Shown one piece after another: positions 22,243 to 31,193 of a stretch of 64,000 nucleotides of DNA. Position 1 is the first letter of the stretch, and every line of letters begins with the position of its first letter. Origin of the DNA: Mastigamoeba balamuthi (taxonomy: Eukaryota; Evosea; Mastigamoebida; Mastigamoebidae); the NCBI GenBank assembly GCA_902651635.1, contig CACRSC010000002.1, positions 621,831-685,830 on the forward strand, given 5' to 3'. A program made the position numbers and the translations under genes. The notes under the pieces were generated by a model that was not told the origin of the DNA, did not search any database, and saw only the letters and a program-made list of their open reading frames with translations.

Positions 22243-22313
22243 GCACTGGTGGTCTAAGGGTAGAATGCTCGCCTGCCACGCGGGCGATCCGGGTTCGAGT
22301 CCCGGCCAGTGCA
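22243..22313 (+). tRNA. tRNA-Gly (anticodon GCC)
   Basis: A 71-base cloverleaf: acceptor GCACTGG/CCAGTGC, A box TGGTCTAAGGG, anticodon loop TGCCACG in a C/G-rich stem, T arm CCGGG-TTCGAGT-CCCGG, discriminator A. An ATTTTT terminator follows at once. The anticodon is GCC (glycine). Confidence 0.96.
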
Positions 22314-22597
22314 ATTTTTGCCAGGCTGTTACGCTTCTCGGAACAGGGTTCGCACAATCGCGACGCTGCACCATCTCTATTGCCGCCAACAACTCGCACA
22401 CACTCCAAACGCAACTTCTCACAGACAGTACTCATCTGCTGCGGGGCGTTCGGAAACCGCACCTGACAAAAATAGCTCCAGCCAATTTTAGATTCACAAC
22501 TTTGCAGAGAACCAGCACTGTCAGGAAGGAGCCACCACGTTACACACACCCTCCCCGCACCCGACCGAGGCCAGCACACCGATCACACAGCGACCAG

Positions 22598-24541
22598 ATG
22601 ACTAGCATACCAGGACCCGGCACGTACGACCCCCGGGACGACGCGCTGCGGCCCCGCGGAGCCCAGTTCACCATGAGTGGCCGCCACGAGCCCTTCAAGG
22701 TCGCAGAGACCCCTGGCCCCGGCACCTACGCGCACGACGGCCCCTCCCCCACTAAGCCCAACACCCCTGCGTACACCATGGGCGCCCGGCACGAGGACCG
22801 CGCTGCGGCCGACACACCGGGTCCGGGGACCTACGAGGCCCACAACCTTGGCCGGGCCTCTCCCGCCTTCTCGCTGCGAGGCCGCCACGCCGAGGCCAAG
22901 CTCGCCGACACCCCGGGCCCCGGGACGTACGAGGCGGTCCAGGCGGTCGTCGGCCGTGCGCCGCCCGCGTACACGATGGGGGGCCGGCCGAGGTCGCTGT
23001 CGACCGACGCGGCCTCGAACCCGGGACCCGGGGCCTACGAGACCGCAGCAGCAAGCCCGCCGGGAACGAGGGGAGCGCCCGCGTACACGATGAGGCCGAG
23101 GACAGAGAGCAGCGCCGGGAGGGAGATCCTGCCAGGGCCCGGCTCGTACGAGATCGCCGTCGCCACGGACCACCGCTACGCGACCGCCCCGGGCTACACG
23201 CTCGCAGGGCGCCCGGCATCAAAGATACAGGGAGAGGAGCTCCCCGGCCCCGGGACATATGAGTCCAAGTGCGCACGAGTCCCCCCTCCCCCCCAGTTGC
23301 GCAGCGGCACTCAACCAGCGCTCTGCCGTTGCAGCTTCATGAACACCAAGGACAAGTCGCCGGCGTACACGATGAGCAGCAGACACGAGACCAACCGCGT
23401 CCAGGAGTCGCCGGGGCCCGGCCACTACGAGGCGGGATCGCCCTCGACGACGGCGCGCGGGGCCCCTGCGTTCACCATGGGCGCGCGGCTCAAGACGCAG
23501 AGCCAGGACGAGGTCCCCGGCCCCGGGACGTACGAGAACGACCGCGTCAACGGAATCGCCAAGGCGTCCCCGGCCTTCTCGATGGGAGCCCGCACGTTCA
23601 CAGACAAGATCGAGGACACCCCGGGCGCGGGCGCCTACGAGGTGGGGACCACGGTGATCAACAACAGCCCTCCCGCCTTCACCATGGGCGGGAGGTACGT
23701 CGAGAAGCCCGACCCCAACGCCACGCCGGGCCCCGGAGCCTACAACGCCGAGAACAGCTCCTCTAGCAAGTTCAGCTCCCCTGCGTACACGTTGCGCGCG
23801 AGGACGTCGGGGGGCCAGGAGCGCAAGGAGCAGACCCCCGGCCCCGGCGCCTACCACTCGGACTCGGTCAAGCAGCTGAGCTCAGCCCCGGCGTACACGA
23901 TGGGCGGGAGGGTCACGTCGCCGATCAGGGGCGCGGAGCTCCCGGGGCCCGGCGTCTACGAGACCATCGCCGAGGCGACGAGGTCCAAAGCGCCCGCGTT
24001 CTCGATGGGCGGGCGCCACCAGGACCTCACCAAGGACGAGACCCCCGGGCCCGGCGCCTACGCCTCGGGCAGCGACCTCAAGTCGTCGTCGCCCGGCTAC
24101 ACGATGGTGGGCCGCCACGAGGAGCGCCTGGCCATTGACACCCCGGGCCCCGGTACCTACGACAACACGACGCTGCCCGGCAGGAGGGAGGCACCCGCGT
24201 TCTCGATGGGCGCGCGCACGGCCCTCGACAAGGTCGAGCCGTCGCCGGGCCCCGGGTACTACGAGGCGGACCCCAACAAGCTGACCAAGTCGCAGCCGGC
24301 CTTCTCGATGGGGGGCCGCCACCAGAACAAGGACGGCGAGAGCATCTCGCCGGGGCCCGGGGCGTACGAGGTCACCACGGCGCAGATGACCAGCTCGGCT
24401 CCCGCGTTCACGATGAGGGCGCGGACGACAGCGGGCGAGGAGCACAAGGAACAGACACCGGGGCCCGGGGCCTACGCAGAGGGCGACCCTACCAGACAGC
24501 AGTTCCGCACAGCCCCCGCGTACTCGATAGGCGGCCGCTGA
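22598..24541 (+). CDS. SHIPPO/ODF3-like PGPG-repeat protein
   Basis: Two exons (22598-23268, 23335-24541) encode 625 residues, almost wholly made of about 18 repeats of ~33 residues. Each repeat carries a PGPGxYE-type turn (for example TPGPGTYEA, LPGPGVYET; one variant TPGAGAYEV) followed by PAYTMGGR or PAFSMGAR. The 66-base intron keeps frame even if unspliced, but removing it restores the repeat (YESNFMNTKDKSPAYTM). Proteins of this type (Pfam SHIPPO-rpt, outer dense fibre 3, CFAP and STPG relatives) bind inside or along axonemal microtubules, so the gene suggests that the organism builds a flagellum at some stage. No other domain is seen. Confidence 0.92.
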   Translation: MTSIPGPGTYDPRDDALRPRGAQFTMSGRHEPFKVAETPGPGTYAHDGPSPTKPNTPAYTMGARHEDRAAADTPGPGTYEAHNLGRASPAFSLRGRHAEAKLADTPGPGTYEAVQAVVGRAPPAYTMGGRPRSLSTDAASNPGPGAYETAAASPPGTRGAPAYTMRPRTESSAGREILPGPGSYEIAVATDHRYATAPGYTLAGRPASKIQGEELPGPGTYESKCARVPPPPQLRSGTQPALCRCSFMNTKDKSPAYTMSSRHETNRVQESPGPGHYEAGSPSTTARGAPAFTMGARLKTQSQDEVPGPGTYENDRVNGIAKASPAFSMGARTFTDKIEDTPGAGAYEVGTTVINNSPPAFTMGGRYVEKPDPNATPGPGAYNAENSSSSKFSSPAYTLRARTSGGQERKEQTPGPGAYHSDSVKQLSSAPAYTMGGRVTSPIRGAELPGPGVYETIAEATRSKAPAFSMGGRHQDLTKDETPGPGAYASGSDLKSSSPGYTMVGRHEERLAIDTPGPGTYDNTTLPGRREAPAFSMGARTALDKVEPSPGPGYYEADPNKLTKSQPAFSMGGRHQNKDGESISPGPGAYEVTTAQMTSSAPAFTMRARTTAGEEHKEQTPGPGAYAEGDPTRQQFRTAPAYSIGGR

Positions 24542-24830
24542 ACTGAGGCCGTGCGGACACCCGCTCATCCTGCTGATATGATAGCAAAGAGTCGCGAGTT
24601 TGTTTGCGTGGCCTTCCCCGCTTGTTGGTCAGACCAACATCCCCCCGAACGATGTAACAATTTCGCTATTTTGGTGGTTGAAGACCTCAAACACTGAAGT
24701 ACCATTTGTGTCTGTTTCCTTCAACTTGTGATCTCCTAAAATTGTCAATAAAATACAAACGGCTGCCCGCAGTTCTCGGTGGGTCCGGACCGAGGAAGAG
24801 CATATTTGGAATCATTCAGACAGAAAAATT
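24542..24830. other. 3' flank of SHIPPO gene
   Basis: This 289-base stretch leads from CpG-rich coding DNA into island 2. An AATAAA hexamer (about 24747, in CAATAAAATAC) is a plausible polyadenylation signal for the SHIPPO-repeat gene. Nothing else is recognised. Confidence 0.45.
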
Positions 24831-24902
24831 AGGACGAGGGCGGAATTGAACCGCCTACCAACAGATCTGCAGTCTAATGCTCTACCGGTGAGCTACTCGT
24901 CC
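24831..24902 (-). tRNA. tRNA-Cys (anticodon GCA)
   Basis: A 72-base cloverleaf on the minus strand: acceptor GGACGAG/CTCGTCC, D-arm AGCTCACCGGTAGAGC, anticodon loop CTGCAGA, T arm GGCGG-TTCAATT-CCGCC. Discriminator U, which is nearly universal for tRNA-Cys, supports the call. A run of T (plus-strand AAAAA at 24824-24828) terminates it. Confidence 0.95.
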
Positions 24903-26226
24903 TTGCACACGTAAGAATGTGCATCGTACAGGCCAGGCTGGCCAGACAGTGAGGCTGAAGGCGTTTCTTGCTCAGCAGTACAATTTCCTCACCGAAGGAC
25001 AATGTCGTGAAATTCAAGGCCATGTGCGACATAGTTGCTCAGAAAGAAGCTGGCAGCTATTATCAAACAGCTTCAAGCTAAGACCAACATGATATGTAAG
25101 TGAAGAATGAGATCAGATCAAATAAGAAGACTTTTCAAGTAAATGAAGTTCACACTGTATTTTCATACTTCCAACTGATATGCCTTTCTCTTCTTCACTT
25201 TCTTCTGCTGATGCATATTTCCAATCAAAAAGAGCATACAATACATTCTGAGTATTATTCTTGCTTTATAAACTGTTTGTTATAATATTAGATTAATTGC
25301 ATGGTTTATTAAGGAAATTTTAGCACTTAACACTAAAAGCTGACTTGCATATACATCTCTAATATATCTCACAGCTAATTCTGTTAAGAGTTGATACAAT
25401 CTGATTATAGTATATGCATGTGCTAACATTAAATTTTATACCAGTAGAATATATTATCTGCTAAAAGCATAAAAATGCAACACTGCCTTATATGCTGTCT
25501 TATAGACCCCTGCAGATAAACACTCGTTTTGGGCCTACATGCTTGAATTAAGTCGTAAATACAGTTACTATTACTAATTCTGCAATGTCTTGGTTTAGTA
25601 ATTGTAGTGCTCTATGTACTATTTTCACTCTTCCATTAGTTTTTAGGAAAAAAAGAAGGAAGAAGAAAAACGCACTGTGATTTGTGCAAAGCATATGTTT
25701 CAGGCATGCATAATGATAATGACTGTACTGCTATCAAGTTCACAGCTGCTGGTCTGTGAGCTTTCATTTGTACTTGAAATCATACAGTGTCATTATCTTC
25801 TTAGTAACAATTCACAGCAGGGTTTTATTTTTTACCATAGTCATGCTGCTTCAGTGAAGAATGATATTTACTATTGCAATTAATACATAAGAAGTTCTAC
25901 TTATGCAATTAAATGCTACTTAGTAGAACTGAAAAAACCAATCATCAACATGATGAACCTCAACTGAAGATAACTAGATAAATTGCCATGCAGCAGTGCC
26001 ACACAAGATCCTGGTGATGGTTAACAACCAGGGCATACCCATGAATGTTCGTGGTTAGTGCAAGGAGGTTCATATTTCCTGAAGATCTGGCAGGACTCAG
26101 CTCCAGATATGAACCTGCATGAGACATGGTTACTGGCTGACAATATCTATAAGTGTTCCATGCAGTTAGCTGCTGATCTCCTTGAAGAGTGACTCTCTGT
26201 ACAAGACAGTAAATGAAAGAGCGATA

Positions 26227-26584
26227 TGTCTTTGCAGCCAAACGTACCATTTTACCAGTTTCACTGAAAAAACTAAGTACGAAAAAAAATGTCGTTTTAA
26301 AACGACTTTTTCATGTGTCGCTTTCGCGACAGTTGAAAAAGTGTCGCTTTCGCGACAATGACGTCAAATTTGGAATTCGCGGAAACAGGAATCAATTGCT
26401 TATCGATTTGCGCATTATTGGAATTTACGAAAATGGGAATTGTTTTCATTTTTATATGTTCATTATGAGTTATTTACACTGACTTAGTTTTTTCATATTT
26501 TTCAAATGTCGTTTTAAAACGACTTTTTCACTTTTTGGTATTTTTCATGAAACTGGTAAAATGGTACGTTTGGCTGCAAAGACA
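26227..26584. mobile_element. MITE with 37-bp perfect terminal inverted repeats
   Basis: The 358-bp element begins TGTCTTTGCAGCCAAACG and ends with the exact reverse complement; 37 terminal bases are perfectly inverted. TA is present on both sides (26225-26226 and 26585-26586), the target duplication of Tc1/mariner-like transposons. Inside are two copies of the palindrome GTCGTTTTAAAACGAC (26291-26306, 26508-26523), two copies of TGTCGCTTTCGCGACA (26316-26331, 26342-26357) and an inverted TGAAAAAACTAAGT near each end. There is no transposase frame, so it must be mobilised in trans. Perfect ends and retained CpG suggest recent insertion. Confidence 0.9.
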
Positions 26585-26660
26585 TATACACTGGGCTTCA
26601 GTACTACCTGGGATTATTGTACCGATTTTACATAGTAGTAGAAGTTCAGGGGGATGAGTG

Positions 26661-26840
26661 ATGAGCAACGACCTGCTGAGGTCAGCCAATACAATCATCA
26701 CGAACAAAGATGCCTGGTCCCTGAGTGAGAACCCTCTGTGCTATATCCCACCACAGTGAAAAAAGGCCATAACAGAGCTCCAAGGGGAAAAACAAAGAGC
26801 CCCAGCAATGAAAAGTGGTAAGTGTGCACCAAATGCACTG
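26661..26840 (+). pseudogene. relic reading frame in island 2
   Basis: From ATG 26661 the frame reads MSNDLLRSANTIITNKDA onward for 32 codons, meets TGA at 26757-26759 (CGA would be one C-to-T change away) and continues with a basic stretch. A GTAAGT donor-like site follows at about 26818. No family match. It may be a dead exon or element fragment; chance is possible. Confidence 0.25.
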
Positions 26841-27157
26841 AATGAAATATCACAAAATGCGATTAGTAGTTCTACATGTGATGTGATGTGATGAAACCGT
26901 ATTGCTAAGTAAGTACTACAATTGCGACTATCACATAGAAAGGTACTACTGATGCAGATTGCATAGTGCTAGATTCTCAAGGAGGAAAATGCTCATTTTG
27001 TGTCACATGCAGTGCTAAAATTACTACTAGTGATGTAATAATTGAAGATTGAATCACAAATTTGCACTGGTACTGCATAACAAAATTAGCACTAAAACGA
27101 TACAGTCACTGTGATGACCAAATGCTTTCTTGCTATTGTGCCCTGAAGGTGAAAAAC

Positions 27158-28765
27158 TCAATGTGTGCCATGCCCAATCACAGGTTGTGCCTCTCGAAGC
27201 TGCTTCACATCATCACTCGATTTGTCCATGAAGGTCGATGCGATGAAGTCGACCAGAACCTGAACAAGCAGGATTGGGGGTTAATATCTTCAGTTAAGAT
27301 GCACATAAACTGCTCGCACCTCGACATCCTCGAACGTGGTGGGGTACCCGATCGACACACGGATGATTCCCAGGGGAACGCCGTTGTACAGGTCCCAGTC
27401 GTCGCTGCACGTCTTGCTCGTCGCCGACAGCACCTTGATCATCTCGTTCCCGATCCCGAAGAGCCGCTGTGTCGCTCCGGGGTTGCACATCGACCCGCAC
27501 TGGTGCGGCGTGATGCTGTCAGAGAACAGACCCGAAGAAGCGCAGCAATGGGCTGGCCACACACCCGGATTGCGAAGCCCTTGGCGTACATCAGGTGGCT
27601 GGTGGACGAGTACCCTACGTACGCCCCCGTTGGATCCATGATGCTCAGCGCCACGATGGGGCCCTGGCGAGCGGGGTCCTTGAGCGCGTGCTGGCCGTGG
27701 ACCACCACCATCTTCCTCCCGTTCGAGTGCTTCAGCGACGAGAGCCGCTCGGCCAGGTGGGCCGTCAGGCAGTGCACGTGACGAGTGATGCTGTCGATGC
27801 CCAGCGCCTCGAGCCGCTTGAAGCCGTGCTTGAGGGCGACGATGGACAGGAAGGACTGCGTCCCGTACTCGAGGGTCTCGTGCAGGGACTCTGCGGGCGT
27901 GTCGAGCTGGATGCCCTCTGCCGCTGTCACGCACTTGATGGTGCCCCCGCCGAAGTACGGTCTCCTCAGCACCTTGCCGGCGTCCCTGCGGATCAGCAGC
28001 ACGCCGGACCCAGTGGGGGACCCGAACAGCTGCAGTGCGAGCTCGTCAGTGTTCGAGGAAACGAGGGTTGTGCGAGAGGGTGGAGCGCTGTGGCGAGGCG
28101 TGCTTTGTAGAAAGAGAGGTCGACAAAGTGGGGGTGGATCTTGGAGAGGTCCAGCCTGTTGGTCGTCGCGAAGGCGGCGGCGTCGAGCAGGGTGTACCAC
28201 TTGCCGCGCCTGTCCGGCCACAGCCCGCCCAGCCTGCCCTCGTTGGCGGCCTCGACCCAGCGCAGGGGGTACATCTCCCCGTCGAAGTTGTTCTCCCCGG
28301 GGAACGCGAACAGGTGGCTCGGAGCCTCCTCGTCTCTGCACCCGTACTCGGGGCTGCCGCCGCTCGGCTCCGCGCCGAGAGCCCTCTCGATGGCGTCCGG
28401 GGTGAGGCCGCGGAAGGTGCCGCCACTGGAGGCGCAGAACTTGCGGATGCCCAGGACAGAGGTGTGGTTTACCTCGGTGTACGCGAACACGCTCCCGGCA
28501 GACCACGGGAACGACTCGCCCACGATCTTGAGCGCCGCGGTGGCCCCGCTGGTGAAGACGACATCGTACTCGTCGCTGCTGGCCGAGAAGAACCTCAGGA
28601 TCGTTTCGCGGGCGAGGGCGAGCTCGACGTCTGTCCTCTTGGACACAGGGCTTCCGCTGTCTGTTGCGTTCCGGTCTGTCAGGTCCACACGTGCGAAGAG
28701 AAGGAAGGAGGCGAGGGCGAAGCACGGGAGTTTCCGTGGAGGTTCTGAAGGATCTCCTCGGTGGC
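27158..28765 (-). CDS. MOCOS-like class V aminotransferase (5' end lost in gap)
   Basis: PLP-fold protein of the molybdenum-cofactor-sulfurase / class V aminotransferase family. Reading from the gap: EEILQNLHGNS, the signature DVVFTSGATAALKIVGESFPW, YTEVNHTSVLGIRKF, then DLSFYK (the PLP lysine) spliced to LFGSPTGSGVLLIRRD, YFGGGTI, EYGTQSFLSIVALKHGF, and a C-terminal part with CNPGATQRLFGIGNEMIKVL and VRVSIGYPTTFEDV. At least five exons are needed. In MOCOS this domain takes sulfur from cysteine to activate xanthine dehydrogenase and aldehyde oxidase. No MOSC domain follows before the stop at 27158, so this is a stand-alone aminotransferase part and could be another cysteine desulfurase-type enzyme. 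The first residues lie in or beyond the 279-base N run, which ends only 63 bases from the DCAF13 stop. Confidence 0.82.
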
Positions 28766-29044
28766 NNNNNNNNNNNNNNNNNNNNNNNNNNNNNNNNNNN
28801 NNNNNNNNNNNNNNNNNNNNNNNNNNNNNNNNNNNNNNNNNNNNNNNNNNNNNNNNNNNNNNNNNNNNNNNNNNNNNNNNNNNNNNNNNNNNNNNNNNNN
28901 NNNNNNNNNNNNNNNNNNNNNNNNNNNNNNNNNNNNNNNNNNNNNNNNNNNNNNNNNNNNNNNNNNNNNNNNNNNNNNNNNNNNNNNNNNNNNNNNNNNN
29001 NNNNNNNNNNNNNNNNNNNNNNNNNNNNNNNNNNNNNNNNNNNN
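28766..29044. other. assembly gap (279 N)
   Basis: Unknown bases. The gap removes the start of the MOCOS-like gene. Its true length may differ from the number of N. Confidence 0.99.
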
Positions 29045-29107
29045 CGCACTGTGGCGTCAACGCAGGGGCTTGTTGTTGTTGTTGCGGAGATGGGAGAAAC
29101 GCGGCAC

Positions 29108-31006
29108 TCACTCGTCGACCTTGACGATGGGGCGCTGGCGTGCGCCCACGAGCTGCACCGAGTCCTGCTTGCGGTGCCTGCGCACGTTCTCCACACGGCG
29201 CAGCTGCGCCTGGCGCACAATGTGCAGGCGAGCGCGCATGTTCTTGATCGCCTTGGGCACGTGCCTGTACCGCTGGATCCTCCGCAGCTCGGGCACAGCG
29301 CTGAACCGCTGGCTGAGCTTCTTCCCGTAGCCGAGGTGGTCCTCCTCACGCTTGGACAGCTGTGTTGCAGAGTGTGAGCATGAGTGCTATGGGGTCGCCG
29401 GTTCGATTCCCGGTTGTGGGAATTATCTGGAAATCTGGAAAGGGGGACAGCGATCTATCGCACGACTCTGATGGGCTTGTTGGCCTCGGTCTTCCAGATG
29501 CGGACGTTGGCGTCGTCGCTGCCGCTGAGGATGTACTGCGCGTCCAAGCTGTATCGGACGGCGAAGACGCGCTGCATGCGCTTGGTGTGGTAGACCTCCC
29601 TGCTGTGCTCGTGGTCGAACTGGAAGATGCGCACTGTGCGGTCAAACGACCCCGACACCAGCTCCCTCCCGGTGGGGCACCAGTCAACATCCATCCTGGG
29701 GGGAAAGCGCAGGCACAGACAGTCAGGTCCCGGGTTCGATTCCAGCAACGTCCCAATAAACATACAAATCAACTAATAGATTCAAACAGCGAGAAGAGAA
29801 CATACACAGCGCTGATGTGGTCCTCGTGCACCGCGCGGGCCTTCTCGAGCAGACGCATGTCGAACGTGTAGAGCTTCGTGTCGTCGTTGGCCACAGTGAA
29901 GATGAACGGCTCCCTGGGGTTCCACGCGATGGCGTTGGACTTCATCGCCAGCGTCACCTACGCAGTCGCGGCGACCGCCATCGGAATCAGGATTCAGGAT
30001 CCGCCGAAATATCTCCCCGGGAAGAATCAGGAGCGCACCTTGTGGACGGGGGTGGCCGCCCTGATGTCGTAGAGCGTCACGCCCCTGTCGCCGCCGGCGC
30101 TGGCGAGGATGTTGACCTCTGCGGGGTTGAACTTGACCGTGTGGACCGTGTCGGACCCCCACTCCCACGCGTGGACGGGCTCCGACCTCGACTCCTCCCA
30201 CATCTCGACGACGTTGCCGCCCGACGTGGCGAAGGCGTCGCGGTGCCACGCGTGGTCGATGCCCGTGAAGCCGTGGTCCGACATCCACGTGTTGTTGGGC
30301 TCGGACGAGGAGTCTGCGGTCAGGGGGAAGTCCCACTGCTTGACCGTCTTGTCGTCCGAGCAGCTCAGGAAGAACGGCCGCTTGCGCGCAAACGCCAGGC
30401 CCCGCACAAAGCCGGCGTGCGCCTGCACGGTCCCCAGGCAGCTCTTCATCGAGAGGCTCCACAGCTTGATCTCTGCGCGCACCGAGCGTCAGCAGGCCAT
30501 CGCCACACAGAGACAGGTCCCCTCGCAACGCGCAAAGCCACGACACGCACGCGAGCAGACCTCCCAACCATCCCTCGTCAGACACTCGCCACCGCGGGTG
30601 CCCAAAATTCAATTGAGCGGAGGAGGGACTTCTCCGCAGGCCCCCTCCCCTGTATGAAGATATCATCTGCGAGAGATTCTTCTGCCTGGAAATCCCCCCA
30701 CGCAACACCGGTGGGCACAGGGCGGGGCGACGCACGGCCAGAGCAGTCGCCAGAGAGGAGGTGCGGGATGGAGGAGGGGTGCTTGACGATGCAGTTGACG
30801 CCGTCAAAGTGGCCGCCGAGGGCGCCGATGAAGGGCTTGGCGAACAGGCGGTCCAGCTTCGTCGCGTTGAGCGCGCGCACGTACTCGCGCTCGCGCTCGA
30901 ACGGGTGCAGCACGGGGTTCACGCTCGTGGGCACGCGGACCACGTCTCCGGCGCGCTCGCGCGTGCACTCGGCCACATTGCGCGACAGCACCTTCACCTT
31001 GACCAT
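29108..31006 (-). CDS. DCAF13: DCAF13/Sof1 WD40 protein (SSU processome)
   Basis: Five exons (31006-30736, 30472-30039, 29957-29806, 29695-29464, 29359-29108) encode 446 residues, the same length as animal DCAF13. WD repeats include GQIKLWSLSMKSCLGTVQAHAGFVRGL, SCSDDKTVKQWDF, LASAGGDRGVTLYDIRA, DVDWCPTGRELVSGSFDRTVRIF and ILSGSDDANVRIWK, with the family hallmark REVYHTKRMQRVFAV. The C-terminal Sof1 domain is clear (LRRIQRYRHVPKAIKNM, ending RPIVKVDE). Sof1 binds U3 snoRNP in 18S rRNA processing; animal DCAF13 is also a CUL4 substrate receptor. Introns 3 and 4 each hold a tRNA-like B box on the opposite strand. Confidence 0.95.
29365..29425 (+). repeat. tRNA-like fragment in DCAF13 intron 4
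   Basis: The B-box consensus GGTTCGATTCC occurs at 29400-29410, antisense to the gene, about 30 bases after an imperfect A-box-like stretch (TTGCAGAGTG). The T-arm can pair only partly (CCGG/CCGG), so it is not a functional tRNA. It may be a tRNA pseudogene or a SINE head. Confidence 0.35.
29700..29757 (+). repeat. tRNA-like fragment in DCAF13 intron 3
   Basis: A second perfect GGTTCGATTCC lies at 29733-29743 inside intron 3, again antisense to the gene. The surrounding GTCCCGGGTTCG resembles the other intron copy (GTCGCCGGTTCG). No full cloverleaf can be drawn. Confidence 0.3.
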
Positions 31007-31193
31007 TTTTCTCAGAAGAATATCTATCCCCCCGAAAAATCTCGATCCTGCTGATGTCATTCGTTGATTTCGGGTGCAGATCTTCAGGGGCGTCTCGTGG
31101 GGCTTCGTTTCCGAGATTTGCAGAATGCATGCAGCCAGATGTGCCGCCGTTAACTTAGAAAGCCATAGCTTGTGCATAGGGTTTGCTTGGTAG

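Larger units (their letters stand above)
24903..27157. other. AT-rich, CpG-poor island 2
   Basis: About 2.25 kb of AT-rich DNA without an intact gene. It contains the MITE at 26227-26584, a relic frame at 26661, several short TTAGCACT/GTGCTAA words like those in island 1, and otherwise nothing recognised. It ends at the 3' end of the MOCOS-like gene. CpG dinucleotides are rare except inside the MITE. Confidence 0.6.
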
